DNA of 34,006 nucleotides from Candidatus Nitrosotenuis sp. GTDB lineage: Archaea > Thermoproteota > Nitrososphaeria > Nitrososphaerales > Nitrosopumilaceae. The stretch is from assembly GCA_004322465.1 (NCBI GenBank), contig SCVO01000003.1:1-34006 (forward strand), read 5' to 3'. Shown one piece after another: positions 6,776-16,020 of the stretch. Each line of letters opens with the position of its first letter. The first letter of the stretch is position 1. The position numbers and the translations under genes are program-made. Below the pieces are notes generated by a model, which saw only the letters and a program-made list of their open reading frames with translations, was not told the DNA's origin and searched no databases.

Positions 6776-7786
6776 TCATTGTTTCAGCATCGCGTCGTCA
6801 CAACTTTCAAACAGAGTCGAGTTCAGCGCCCGCGTCTTTAGTATGGTACTAAAGCCGTGCGGAGTATTTGCGCAGACGGCGTTAAATTCGGCACCCATGT
6901 CGACATATTCCACATGAAAGACTGCCTTGTCATTCATTACAAACGCAAGAAGCATGTCACATTCGTGGTAGGAAAGACATTGCTCGTTTGATGCCCAGTC
7001 AAAGTGATCAACCAGATCATTTACCTGCGCCAAATCATTTTTGAGCCCTATGGCAAGGCCCCTCCTATGCGCCTCATCGGCAAGCCACATGTTGTAATTT
7101 AGCTGGTCTTGGTATGTGATTGAAAACCCAGTGTCTTGCAGGTACGAGTCAACGTTATCGGCGTCAACGCCATCAAAGCCCTTCTGCTTGCAAAGATCAA
7201 GTCTCTTTTGCATTATCGGTCCGACGGTGTCAATCTGCCGGATGTCAAGCCACTTCTCACCTGGCCATCCAGAATAATCATTTCCCACAACACTTGCTGG
7301 GAAACTGCCGGCATCCACCCTCCAGTCCTCCCATGAGCCGGCACTAAAGTAGCAGACTGCCTTGTTTCCACTTGCGTGCAAAGAGTCAACTACACTTTTG
7401 TCGTTGTCAAACAAATCAATGTTATACACCTCTATACCTGGGGACTGATTGATTCTGCCATTGAGTTGCACGTTCCACTTGGTTCCAGGCCTTGGATGCC
7501 ACATACCAGAAGTATGTTGTATGATTCCGCGCTCCATCAGATAACTAACAGCGTTTGAAAAATCATCATCCGAGATCAATCCGTGCTCGTGCCATGAGAT
7601 GATTTTTTCAAACCATTTTGGATACGACAGATCATCAGCAGAGATTTTAGTAGAGGACGCAGTAGACACCTGGCATCCCAATACCAGCACAAGAAAAACA
7701 GACGCGATTGGAATAATCTTTGTCCGGCATCTTGGCAATGCTTTTAATGTGTCGTGAGAGTTTTTTCTGCGGAAATTAAATTCCAT
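6776..7786 (-). CDS. Secreted GH114-like (endo-alpha-1,4-polygalactosaminidase type) glycosidase
   Basis: 336 residues. Residues 1-45 hold a basic start and a hydrophobic helix (IIPIASVFLVLVLGC), a signal or anchor sequence; the Cys right after the helix could be a lipobox-like site. Residues about 100-320 match the GH114/TM1410-type TIM barrel: WNVQLNGRI, YNIDLFDND, VCYFSAGSWEDWR, GFDGVDADNVDSY and IGLKND. The Asp-rich GFDGVDADNVD strand carries the likely catalytic acid. The family cleaves galactosamine-containing exopolysaccharide, so a role in cell-surface or biofilm glycan turnover is likely. A short helical linker precedes the barrel. Confidence 0.85.
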   Translation of the reverse strand: MEFNFRRKNSHDTLKALPRCRTKIIPIASVFLVLVLGCQVSTASSTKISADDLSYPKWFEKIISWHEHGLISDDDFSNAVSYLMERGIIQHTSGMWHPRPGTKWNVQLNGRINQSPGIEVYNIDLFDNDKSVVDSLHASGNKAVCYFSAGSWEDWRVDAGSFPASVVGNDYSGWPGEKWLDIRQIDTVGPIMQKRLDLCKQKGFDGVDADNVDSYLQDTGFSITYQDQLNYNMWLADEAHRRGLAIGLKNDLAQVNDLVDHFDWASNEQCLSYHECDMLLAFVMNDKAVFHVEYVDMGAEFNAVCANTPHGFSTILKTRALNSTLFESCDDAMLKQ

Positions 7787-7994
7787 TCAATAATTTCTTT
7801 GTCTCAGCCAGTATTATCCAATACACATGAAAATTATAGAAGAATGTTCACAGAACACGCTCAAAACAGTCGGCGCCAGGAAGACGAGCCACCTATGACG
7901 GGTCTAATCATTTGCAAGCATTATGTCCGAACGTCAGATGTTATTGAATAATCTCAGAGAATAGATATTTTTAATCCGAGATCTGCTTGATGTA

Positions 7995-9143
7995 ATGTTG
8001 AAGCAGGTTTTAGGCATAATTGGCGGCGGTCAGCTCGGAATGATGCTGACAGAGGCTGCAAGAAAAATGCCAGAGCACATATCAGACGTCATAGTACTAG
8101 ACCCCAATCCAAACTGCTCCGCATCGCAAGCCGGTGCAAAGCAAATAGTTGGCGATTTTAAGGACAGAAACGCAATTCTGGAACTGGCATCAAAGGTGGA
8201 CATTCTGACATACGAAATAGAGTCCGGCGATAGCGCGGTTTTAAAAATTGCAGAATCCAAGACAACGGTCACCCCGTCTCCTGAGACCCTAAGGATAATC
8301 CAGGACAAGTTTTTGCAAAAATCATTCCTCAACGACAACGGGATTCCTGTCACGGATTTTGTAGAGATAGCATCAATTGGCGATCTTAGGAAAAAGATAA
8401 CAGGCTTTGGCTATCCCGCACTGCTAAAGGCAAGAAGAGACGCCTACGACGGCCGCGGAAATTTCAAAATAAAATCTGAAAACGAGCTAGTGTCCGCGCT
8501 GAACTACTTTTCTGGAAAGCCCCTCATGCTGGAAAAGTTCGTTGACTTTAAAATGGAAGTATCGGTGATTGCTGCAAGAAACACCAAAGGGCAGATTGCG
8601 ACGTATCCACTTGTCGAGAACATTCATGAGAACAATATTTTGAAGATGACAATTGCGCCCGCAAGAGTCACCAAGCAAGTTGCGTTGGAGGCAGAAAAGA
8701 TAGCAAAGGAGACCATGCAGGTGCTGCACGGCGCAGGGGTGTTTGGGATAGAGATGTTTGTGACAAAGCAGGACAAAATTTTGATAAACGAGATTGCCCC
8801 GCGCGTGCACAACTCTGGCCACCACACATTGCAGTCAAGCAAGACGACGCAGTTTGAGCAGCACTTGCGAGCAATAATCGGCCTTGAGCTTGGGGACACT
8901 GCGCTGATTCACCCAACAATCATGTACAACATTTTGGGTCCTGACGGATTTCAAGGAAAATACAAAATGCCAGATATCAAGATGGATAATTTTTACCTCA
9001 AGATGTACGGCAAGGAAGAATCAAAGCCGCAGAGAAAACTCGGCCACTTTAATTTGGTTGATGCAGACGACACACTTGGAATAAGCGGGCTGCTGGAATC
9101 CGTTAGCACAATAAAAGACAAGGTCGTCCCGAGCTCAACTTAA
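7995..9143 (+). CDS. purK: N5-carboxyaminoimidazole ribonucleotide synthase (PurK)
   Basis: A 382-residue ATP-grasp enzyme that carboxylates AIR with bicarbonate and ATP to N5-CAIR. The N-terminal Rossmann-like motif GIIGGGQLGMML, the ATP-grasp segment YPALLKARRDAYDGRGN and the metal-binding INEIAPRVHNSGHHT are all present. An ATTTTTAAT box at 7967-7975 is about 25 bases before the ATG, suggesting a leaderless message. The length is typical. Confidence 0.95.
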   Translation: MLKQVLGIIGGGQLGMMLTEAARKMPEHISDVIVLDPNPNCSASQAGAKQIVGDFKDRNAILELASKVDILTYEIESGDSAVLKIAESKTTVTPSPETLRIIQDKFLQKSFLNDNGIPVTDFVEIASIGDLRKKITGFGYPALLKARRDAYDGRGNFKIKSENELVSALNYFSGKPLMLEKFVDFKMEVSVIAARNTKGQIATYPLVENIHENNILKMTIAPARVTKQVALEAEKIAKETMQVLHGAGVFGIEMFVTKQDKILINEIAPRVHNSGHHTLQSSKTTQFEQHLRAIIGLELGDTALIHPTIMYNILGPDGFQGKYKMPDIKMDNFYLKMYGKEESKPQRKLGHFNLVDADDTLGISGLLESVSTIKDKVVPSST

Positions 9144-9222
9144 TTTTAGCCATAAGCACAATAAAATGAAAACTTTCCCACCCTCAAGCTAATATACTGG
9201 ATTTACAATTCAGTTTTGTAAT

Positions 9223-10038
9223 TTGCACAACAAAGACGAACTCATTACGATGCTAAAGCACTTTGACCTTGACGAGATTGATTCTAAAATTTACATTGGC
9301 TTGCTACAAGTCGGACCACTTTCAGTTGGCAACATTGCCGCGAAATTGGAAATAGAGAGAGGCAAGGCATACCGCGCCCTTGAGAAGCTAAGAAGCTCCG
9401 GACTGATCACGACAACCCTCACAAACCCCATAATTTGCAAACCAATCGAGCCGCAGGAGGCGCTTACAAACATCATCAACCGCAAGGAAAACGAATTCAT
9501 CACGATGCAAAAGATTGCAAGCAAGCTCGCAGTAGATCTAAAAGACATTACAAGAAAGCAGCCGTCAAGCGACACACCAACGGTTTCAATAATTCAGGGA
9601 AGGCACAACATTTACTCCAGAATTGGAAAAATGCTGCAAGAGTCGACGGGAACGATATACATTGTCACCACAGAAAAAGATCTCATGCGAATGTATCACA
9701 CCGCAATACCGGAAAAAATCAAGATTTGCAAGGACAAAGGGTTCCACATCAGAATAATTACAGACAGCGACAATTCCAGCACGCTTGCAATCATAGCAAA
9801 ACTCGGCGCCTCCGAAATTAGAGTTGGCAAGCTCCCATCAAAGAGCAGAATGGTAGTAGAGGACCAGAGGCACGTCATAATGTCGGGCGGATTCAACGAG
9901 ACAATGGACATGAATGACGATAACGACTCGGTTTTGGACAGCAATTCCACAGAGATGACAAACAACATGTACAGTCTTTGCGAGCACCTCTGGAAGCGCT
10001 CAAAGTCAATCGAGCCAATGAAAAAAATTGCAAAATAG
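9223..10038 (+). CDS. TrmB-family transcriptional regulator
   Basis: 271 residues. Residues 12-85 form a TrmB-type winged HTH (YIGLLQVGPLSVGNIAAKLE, then GKAYRALEKLRSSGLI), followed by a short coiled-coil linker. The C-terminal part (about 115-255) matches the phospholipase-D-like/TrmB effector domain, with TIYIVTTEKDL, IRIITDSD and MSGGFNETMDMND. It is likely a ligand-responsive regulator; the ligand is unknown. The TTG start is chosen because AATATACT at 9191-9198 lies 29 bases upstream. Confidence 0.88.
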   Translation: MHNKDELITMLKHFDLDEIDSKIYIGLLQVGPLSVGNIAAKLEIERGKAYRALEKLRSSGLITTTLTNPIICKPIEPQEALTNIINRKENEFITMQKIASKLAVDLKDITRKQPSSDTPTVSIIQGRHNIYSRIGKMLQESTGTIYIVTTEKDLMRMYHTAIPEKIKICKDKGFHIRIITDSDNSSTLAIIAKLGASEIRVGKLPSKSRMVVEDQRHVIMSGGFNETMDMNDDNDSVLDSNSTEMTNNMYSLCEHLWKRSKSIEPMKKIAK

Positions 10039-10118
10039 ACGCCCATGCAGACTAGGTTTAGACAAAAAATTCAAGCTTACCGTTAAATGATCTCCAATTT
10101 CAGTGAATTCGAAGGGCG

Positions 10119-10814
10119 ATGGCAGAACTAGCATACCTAGATCAAATTAGGATCATCCTGTCAGTCGGAATGCTTGGGATTGCCACCGCATCGGACATCA
10201 AAAAAAGAGAAATCAACGACATAATTTGGATAATTTTTGGCGCAATAGGGGTTGCAGTGGTCCTGCTCGGAACCGATCTGAGTCAGGAGCTGCCCAAGGT
10301 AGGAATTGCGCTAATCATTGCGCCGTTTGCACTCGTGGTGTGGAGGGTTGGCCTGTTTGGCGGAGCTGACGCCTTTGCACTAATCGTGCTTGCAGTCCTT
10401 GCGCCAGGCATTACCATGAGTACGAACGTGATAACTCCGTTTACAACACTGACAAACGCTGTTCTTATGTCAATAGTCCCAATGATTATCAACGTCGCAA
10501 GAAATGCGGCGCTGCTTGCAACAAAGAACGACATTTTTGAGGGCTTTAACGAAACAACGAAAAAGAAGATCATCGCAATGTTCATAGGATACAGGGCGGC
10601 AAATCCAAAGTTCAGCTTTTCAATTGAGAAAAAAGTCGGGAACCAAAAGAAACTAAATTTCAGGCTACAGCATGCAGAGAATACGGCGTTTTGCCAGAAA
10701 AGCGACACGTGGGTTACTCCCGGCATCCCATACATGATATTCATAACGGCAGGGTTTGTACTGCAGCTGGTTTACGGCGACATCATAATGAGTGTCTTTG
10801 GCGCGTTTCGCTAG
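10119..10814 (+). CDS. A24-family prepilin/pre-archaellin peptidase
   Basis: A 231-residue membrane aspartyl protease with about six hydrophobic segments. The first catalytic Asp is D26 in TASDIKKREI. The second is D84 in FGGADAFAL, giving the GxHyD form (G-G-A-D) described for archaeal PibD/FlaK enzymes rather than the bacterial GxGD. It should cut class III signal peptides of archaellins or type IV pilins. An extra soluble loop of about 45 residues lies between positions 150 and 195. No pilin or archaellin gene is adjacent. Confidence 0.85.
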   Translation: MAELAYLDQIRIILSVGMLGIATASDIKKREINDIIWIIFGAIGVAVVLLGTDLSQELPKVGIALIIAPFALVVWRVGLFGGADAFALIVLAVLAPGITMSTNVITPFTTLTNAVLMSIVPMIINVARNAALLATKNDIFEGFNETTKKKIIAMFIGYRAANPKFSFSIEKKVGNQKKLNFRLQHAENTAFCQKSDTWVTPGIPYMIFITAGFVLQLVYGDIIMSVFGAFR

Positions 10815-10906
10815 CATGACAAAGTATGCTGGATGAGTTTTTCAAATTTGTTTGTTTGATTACGACAGACACAGGATAATACCAAAAGTGAGTCGTAAAA
10901 AATCAG

Positions 10907-11947
10907 ATGTCCGACCAAGCATCCTACTTTGAGAAGTTCTCAGGTTTTACTGGAAAGACAATAAGCGAGCTGGACCTGGCAAAGATCGAAGTCGAGGAAA
11001 GGGGAAACCAGCTGCAGGAGCTGGCAAACCAGTCCAACGCCAGATTCAATGAGGTAATGAAGATGAATCTTGGGCTGAAAGAAAAAATCGAATTTTTGCA
11101 AGACCTTACGACAAACCTGAGCATACAAAACGAGGAGCTGGAAAAACGCAATCAGGAATTAGAAAGGCAGAAAAAAGAAAACAGCCAGCTGTCGCTTGAT
11201 CTTAAAAGGAATTTGGAAAAAGTAGTCTTAAAAGAAAAAGAGCTTGAGCTTCGAAGAGATCAGCTGGAGAGGCAGGTAAACGAAAAAACCGACGAACTGA
11301 TCAAGTCACAAAAGCTTGCGATAATTGGCGAGCTTGCGTCAAGAATGGCGCACGACCTGAAAAACCCTCTATCCACAATCAAAAACGTAATCGAGGTAAT
11401 GGAAAACAAGCAAAAGATCCGGCTCGAGGAAAAAATCATCTACTACGGCAAGCTGCACAGGGCAATAGAAAGAATCTCGCATCAGGTAGACGACGTATTG
11501 GAGTACGGGCGCTCAACACAACTCAGTTTGCAGACATGCCAGATCACACAGTTGATCAACCAGTCAATATTGGACGGGAACTTTTCAAACGATATCAAGA
11601 TTAACGTAGAACGCAGCGAAGTGAAAATAAACGTGGACACTGTAAAAATGGAGGCGGTGTTCACAAATCTTTTAGTCAATGCCGCGCAGGCAATCAACAA
11701 CAAGGGAATAATCAACGTAAGAATACTTGACAATGGCGCGAACACGATAATTGCGTTTGAGGATTCCGGCCCCGGAATCCCGCAGGATGCGCTATCAAAA
11801 ATATTTGAGCCGTTGTTCACAACAAAGCAGACAGGAACGGGGCTTGGCTTGTCAATTTGTAGAAAAATCATCGAGCAGCACGGCGGAAGCATTGTGGCAA
11901 AGAACAACCCAACAACATTCATCATCAGACTGCCAAAGAACTTTTAG
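10907..11947 (+). CDS. Soluble sensor histidine kinase with long N-terminal coiled coil
   Basis: 346 residues without membrane segments. Residues 20-135 are an uninterrupted coiled coil. The HisKA dimerisation helix carries the phospho-acceptor H149 in RMAHDLKNPLSTIKN. The HATPase domain has an N box (N258 in LLVNAAQA), G1 (DSGPG, D286), an F box (IFEPLFTTK) and G2 (GTGLGL). It is a cytosolic two-component kinase sensing through the coiled coil or a partner. No receiver gene is next to it, so it is an orphan. A GATAATACC box at 10874-10882 precedes the ATG by about 29 bases. Confidence 0.92.
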   Translation: MSDQASYFEKFSGFTGKTISELDLAKIEVEERGNQLQELANQSNARFNEVMKMNLGLKEKIEFLQDLTTNLSIQNEELEKRNQELERQKKENSQLSLDLKRNLEKVVLKEKELELRRDQLERQVNEKTDELIKSQKLAIIGELASRMAHDLKNPLSTIKNVIEVMENKQKIRLEEKIIYYGKLHRAIERISHQVDDVLEYGRSTQLSLQTCQITQLINQSILDGNFSNDIKINVERSEVKINVDTVKMEAVFTNLLVNAAQAINNKGIINVRILDNGANTIIAFEDSGPGIPQDALSKIFEPLFTTKQTGTGLGLSICRKIIEQHGGSIVAKNNPTTFIIRLPKNF

Positions 11948-12064
11948 AACTCGGAAAATAATTCAGACGACTTTCAAGTGACCAGTCCGGGACAAGCATG
12001 AATGATGTTTGTAGAATAATCGGAACTAGCACGGTTTATTAGTTAATTAAACTGACGGCGAATC

Positions 12065-12448
12065 ATGGCAATAAAAGCGGCCCTAATCATTACAGGAATT
12101 TCAATAGCCTTGCTTGTTACATACGGAATAGACGTTGCCGTAGGCGGCGGAACTGGGCAGGGATTTTTGCAGTTTGATCACAAAATAAGAGGAATTGCAC
12201 TTGGCGGCCCCGCAATGATATTGCCAATAATAGGATTTTTCATATCAAGAAAGGAATCATCAAAGCCGCTTGGAGTGATGCTTCTCGTGGCAGGAATTCT
12301 GATTATAGTCGGAGGCGCAGTTGTAATTTCAATGCCGCCTTCGGCAGAAGCTGCCAGTACCGGAAGAAACGCAATTGCCGAATCCGTGCCATTAATCGGA
12401 GTAGGCGCATTCATCATCGGACTTGGAATAGTAAAAATCCGAAAATAA
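12065..12448 (+). CDS. Small membrane protein, unknown
   Basis: 127 residues with four hydrophobic helices: about 5-27, 47-62, 68-90 and 108-124. A Gly-rich loop (VGGGTGQGF) follows helix 1 and a polar Ser/Ala-rich loop precedes helix 4. No known motif. It is the first gene of a tight operon with a Cys-rich microprotein (1-base gap) and a DedA protein, suggesting a membrane-related role. Confidence 0.75.
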   Translation: MAIKAALIITGISIALLVTYGIDVAVGGGTGQGFLQFDHKIRGIALGGPAMILPIIGFFISRKESSKPLGVMLLVAGILIIVGGAVVISMPPSAEAASTGRNAIAESVPLIGVGAFIIGLGIVKIRK

Positions 12449-12449
12449 C

Positions 12450-12581
12450 ATGACAGTCTGCGCCAAATGCAACAAAGATACAAACAAAACATACGAGTGC
12501 ACGCACACCAAGGATCAGGAATATTGTACAGAATGCTATACGGAACTTCACTACTACCTAACTGAGAACGAAAGTTGCTAG
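12450..12581 (+). CDS. Cys-rich microprotein (two CxxC pairs)
   Basis: A 43-residue frame, MTVCAKCNKDTNKTYEC..., with C4/C7, C17, H19, C26/C29, H34 and a terminal C43. The spacing could hold one or two zinc ions, like small B-box or treble-clef units. It starts one base after the previous stop and its stop overlaps the TTG start of the DedA gene, so it sits inside an operon. No function is known. Confidence 0.6.
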   Translation: MTVCAKCNKDTNKTYECTHTKDQEYCTECYTELHYYLTENESC

Positions 12582-13099
12582 AAATACAAGCGCTGGTGCA
12601 ATGGATAACTTCGCTAGTGTCGGACTATCTGTATGGCGGGGTGTTCATAGGCGCCATAATTGCAACCACAGTACCGGTAATACCAAGCGAGGCACTCTAC
12701 CCGTTGGCAGGCTTTGTCGCATCCCAGAACCACATGAGCCCGTTTGAGGTTGTGCTGGTCGGGATTTCAGGCGGGGCTGGGGCCACGGTTGCATCCATAG
12801 CACTATACGTGATTTCGTTAAAGCTTGGGCGAGACGCAATTCTAAAGCACCTAAGACATACAAGAATTTCAGAAAAACACCTGGCAAAGGCTGAGCGGTG
12901 GTTTGAGAAATACGGGGAGAAGATGGTCTTTTTTTGCAGAATGGTTCCGGTTCTAAGAGAACTGATATCGATTCCCGCAGGCGTGCTGGGGATGAGGCCA
13001 GTAAAATTCCTTGTCTACACATTCGCAGGCTCGTGCATCTGGAGCATAGGCCTTACTCTTTTCGGATTTTACTTTGGCAAAACGATAAAGATTTTCTAG
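12575..13099 (+). CDS. DedA/VTT-family membrane protein
   Basis: A 174-residue integral membrane protein of the DedA (VTT/SNARE-associated) family, linked to lipid scrambling or transport and membrane homeostasis. It shows re-entrant loop one (VPVIPSEALYPLAGF), the Gly-rich helix GGAGATVASIALYVISLKLGRD, and the family motif in FFCRMVPVLRELISIPAGVLGM with the conserved Arg and Gly. The TTG start overlaps the preceding stop. The gene is convergent with the giant FN3 protein. Confidence 0.88.
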   Translation: MLEIQALVQWITSLVSDYLYGGVFIGAIIATTVPVIPSEALYPLAGFVASQNHMSPFEVVLVGISGGAGATVASIALYVISLKLGRDAILKHLRHTRISEKHLAKAERWFEKYGEKMVFFCRMVPVLRELISIPAGVLGMRPVKFLVYTFAGSCIWSIGLTLFGFYFGKTIKIF

Positions 13100-13132
13100 G
13101 TTAAAAAAATACCCGCAATCTGCGTTTTTGTT

Positions 13133-15859
13133 TTATCTGACAGAATAGACGTCTCCGCCATACATGTTTGAGATTGCAGAAGTCGACGCAATCACGGTAT
13201 TGCTAGAATCGTAAACTTTGATGTTTGCCGCAATGGGGAAGTGGTATCTTCCAACATCGAGTACTGCGTTACCGTTTGTTACAGATGCCGTCGACAATAC
13301 ATTTCCAGACGGATCCAGCACGTCGACCCTCGATGATCCTGCAGGTATGTTGCTTAGCGCGATTGTCTCGTCTTTTGTCATGTAAAAGTCCTTGTAGACT
13401 CCGTACAGCATCTGCGCGTGCGAGTTCTGCGGCTCTACAAAGTACAGGAACGGCCCTGGCATCTGCAAATCAATCGTGCTGTTAGTGTAGACGTTTACTC
13501 CGTCTATGTACATCTTGAGATAGTTTACTCCGTTTGTGATTATCGTGCAGTCTCTGGTGAGTGGCTGGTTTGGAGAGGCATCAGACCAGAGCACTTGAAA
13601 CGACAGGGCTTGATCAAAATTGCCAAACGTTCTGACAACGTGCCAGCTTGTTCCGGCAGTGCTAGTTATTGCAACGCACGTAACGTAGTTTATCCTTCCA
13701 TCCCACGTCTGCACATACAGTCCGTTTTGGAAAAAGTCGCCAGATATTGTCCTAACGGGAGTCGTTATCACGGCGTGGAACAGTTTGGCGTCGACAGGAC
13801 CAGTCACACCGTAGTATCCAGCATATGTTGCGTTGACTGGAGGGCTGACTCCCACGTGCAGCCCATCAGAATTCTTGAAGAGATCAGTAGGAGCTGGCGG
13901 ATTAAAGTATGAGAATGCGCTTCCGCCATAGTGCCAGAAGCCCTGGCTTGCCTCAAGTTCCTGTCGGGTTTTGGTCTCGTTGTTCAGAGGATCAAATGCG
14001 ACAAGACCCGATGTCGATAACGTGATTGGTTGGATTGGTTGTTGATTTGTGGTGGCAGATGCGGAAATTGACGGCTGACTTGTACCGATTATGTTGATTG
14101 CGGATACGCGGTAGGCGTAGGTCGTACTCGGGGACAGTCCAGCATCTGAATATGTCGTTCCAGTGCTGCCAGTGTTTGGAATGATTACATCCCATGTGGT
14201 ACCTCCGTTGGGTGATCTTTCTATTTTGTAGCCCGTTATCGGCGAGCCGCCGTTGTTTGATGGGGCATTCCAGGTCAGGTTGATTTGAGACGAGGAGGCT
14301 GCGGCAGCCGCAAGGTTCAGTGGCTGAGATGGCGCAGTGACAGAGGCAGTCGTAGCGGATGCGGTGTTGGATGGCAAGCTTGTGCCTATGGAATTGATTG
14401 CAGATACACGATAAGTGTAGGTGGTGCTAGGAGACAGTCCGATGTTGGAATATGTAGTTGAGATAGAACCAGTATTTGGAACCAATACGCCCCACGTGGA
14501 GCCATTATCCGTTGATCTTTCTATTTTGTAGCCTGTGATTGGCGAGCCGCCGTTGTTTGATGGGGCATTCCAGGTCAGGTTGATTTGAGACGAGGAGGCT
14601 GCGGCAGCCGCAAGGTTCAGTGGCTGAGATGGCACAGTCATGGTAGTTGTGGCGGACGCAGTATTGGATGGCAAGCTTGTGCCTACAGAGGTAATCGCGG
14701 AAACGCGGTAGGTGTACATAGTATTTGCTGCAAGCCCAGTATCGGGATACGTCGTTCCAGTGCTGCCAGTGTTTGCCACCAAGACAGAAAATGCGCCGCC
14801 GGCGGATCTTTCAATCTTGTATCCGGTTATCGGTGAGCCGCCATTATCGGCAGGTGCAGACCATGAGAGATTGATTTGGGAAGATGAGACGGCGGCAGAT
14901 GACAGGCCGGTCGGCGGCTGAGGCGCAGTCTCAGCCAAGACAGTTACAGAATAGGCATCGCCGCCATATACGGTTGCAGGACTGGATGTGATTACAGAAT
15001 TGCTTGAATCGTATACTTTGATTGTTCCAGATAACGGAAAGGTGTACCTGCCAACATCCAAGGTGGCAGTGCCAGATGTCACAGGCGAGCTTGCAAGAAC
15101 TTGTCCTGACGAATCCACAATCTTTACTGTTGCAGCGTTTGACGGATTGTTGATAACCTGGACGTTTTCATCTGTTGTCGCATAATAGTTACGATATTTC
15201 GCATAGTGCAACGAGCTGGAAGACGACGTGTCATCCTGAACAAACACGATAAAGGGCGCAGACATGCCAAGGTTCATGGTGTCGCTTGAGAAAACAAGAT
15301 TTCCGCCGATGTAGACTTTGAGATAGTTGCTCCCATTTGTTATGATGGTGCAGTCTTGAGCTTGAGGGAGGGCGTTTGGCTGAGTGATGTACAAAATGTT
15401 GTATGTCGCACCTGCATCACTTGACTGTTCAACAACCCAATAATGTCCAGTCGAATCAGCATATGCTTCACATCCCACGTGCGGAATGAAATCAGAGCCC
15501 TCCACATACAGCCCCACGTTGGAAACTCCGTCGGACACTATGGCATCAGAAATAGTCACATGCGCATGGTAAAGACGCGCGTCCGCTTGGGGCAAAGACG
15601 CGTAATAGTTAACCCATTGGCCGCTTTGCAGCGCACGTATGCCCATGTTAAGCCCCTGTGAGTTCTCAAAATAGTCGTGGATTGACGCGGTTCCCCCGAA
15701 TGTCATGCCCGCAGTGTTTCCACTAGTCAGTGAGTCGGAGGCTGCAAGGCCTGACTGTACCTTGTCAATTGAATACGAGGCAGCGCTAACAGTGCTTAAT
15801 GACTGGACGGTCACTCCAGTCAACAATACCAACAGTACTGCGGACAATACTATGGCCAT
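13133..15859 (-). CDS. Large secreted protein: two homologous end modules around three FN3 repeats
   Basis: 908 residues from the ATG at 15859, where a GGTAAATTTT box lies about 30 bases upstream; a TTG six codons earlier is possible. A signal peptide (MAIVLSAVLLVLLTGVTV) is followed by module A (about 45-310), FN3 domains at about 310-405, 408-505 and 508-605, and module B (about 615-908). Modules A and B are homologous: both carry CTIITNG-NYLK-YI, a Tyr-rich lectin/LamG-like sandwich, then a short beta domain with LDVGRY-FP and IKVYDSSN-VI, ending YGGD-YSV. No C-terminal anchor or sorting motif is seen. It is probably a cell-surface or released glycan-binding adhesin-like protein. Confidence 0.85.
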   Translation of the reverse strand: MAIVLSAVLLVLLTGVTVQSLSTVSAASYSIDKVQSGLAASDSLTSGNTAGMTFGGTASIHDYFENSQGLNMGIRALQSGQWVNYYASLPQADARLYHAHVTISDAIVSDGVSNVGLYVEGSDFIPHVGCEAYADSTGHYWVVEQSSDAGATYNILYITQPNALPQAQDCTIITNGSNYLKVYIGGNLVFSSDTMNLGMSAPFIVFVQDDTSSSSSLHYAKYRNYYATTDENVQVINNPSNAATVKIVDSSGQVLASSPVTSGTATLDVGRYTFPLSGTIKVYDSSNSVITSSPATVYGGDAYSVTVLAETAPQPPTGLSSAAVSSSQINLSWSAPADNGGSPITGYKIERSAGGAFSVLVANTGSTGTTYPDTGLAANTMYTYRVSAITSVGTSLPSNTASATTTMTVPSQPLNLAAAAASSSQINLTWNAPSNNGGSPITGYKIERSTDNGSTWGVLVPNTGSISTTYSNIGLSPSTTYTYRVSAINSIGTSLPSNTASATTASVTAPSQPLNLAAAAASSSQINLTWNAPSNNGGSPITGYKIERSPNGGTTWDVIIPNTGSTGTTYSDAGLSPSTTYAYRVSAINIIGTSQPSISASATTNQQPIQPITLSTSGLVAFDPLNNETKTRQELEASQGFWHYGGSAFSYFNPPAPTDLFKNSDGLHVGVSPPVNATYAGYYGVTGPVDAKLFHAVITTPVRTISGDFFQNGLYVQTWDGRINYVTCVAITSTAGTSWHVVRTFGNFDQALSFQVLWSDASPNQPLTRDCTIITNGVNYLKMYIDGVNVYTNSTIDLQMPGPFLYFVEPQNSHAQMLYGVYKDFYMTKDETIALSNIPAGSSRVDVLDPSGNVLSTASVTNGNAVLDVGRYHFPIAANIKVYDSSNTVIASTSAISNMYGGDVYSVR
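14241..14633 (-). repeat. Identical 93-bp direct duplication inside the FN3 repeats
   Basis: Bases 14241-14333 are identical to 14541-14633, exactly 300 bp (100 codons) apart. They encode the first half of FN3 repeats 3 and 2, with the shared NLAAAAASSSQINLTWN segment. The flanks differ at several silent and replacement sites. Repeat 1 is clearly diverged. This indicates recent duplication or gene conversion between FN3 2 and 3. Confidence 0.9.
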
Positions 15860-16020
15860 ACGAGACGACAGTACCAAAATTTACCCTCCAACCCCAGTCA
15901 TTATGATTCTAATATTGAAACGCAATGGATATTCAACTATGCACAAATTGTTATGTAATCAGGCTTAGGTTCTGCAAAATCTAAGATTGATTAATTTGAC
16001 AGAACCAGATTTTTGTTACG

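Noticed and set aside
7754-7951. 65-codon plus-strand frame across the GH114 gene start
   Set aside because: It overlaps the real gene antisense, has no promoter at the right spacing and shows no protein-like composition.
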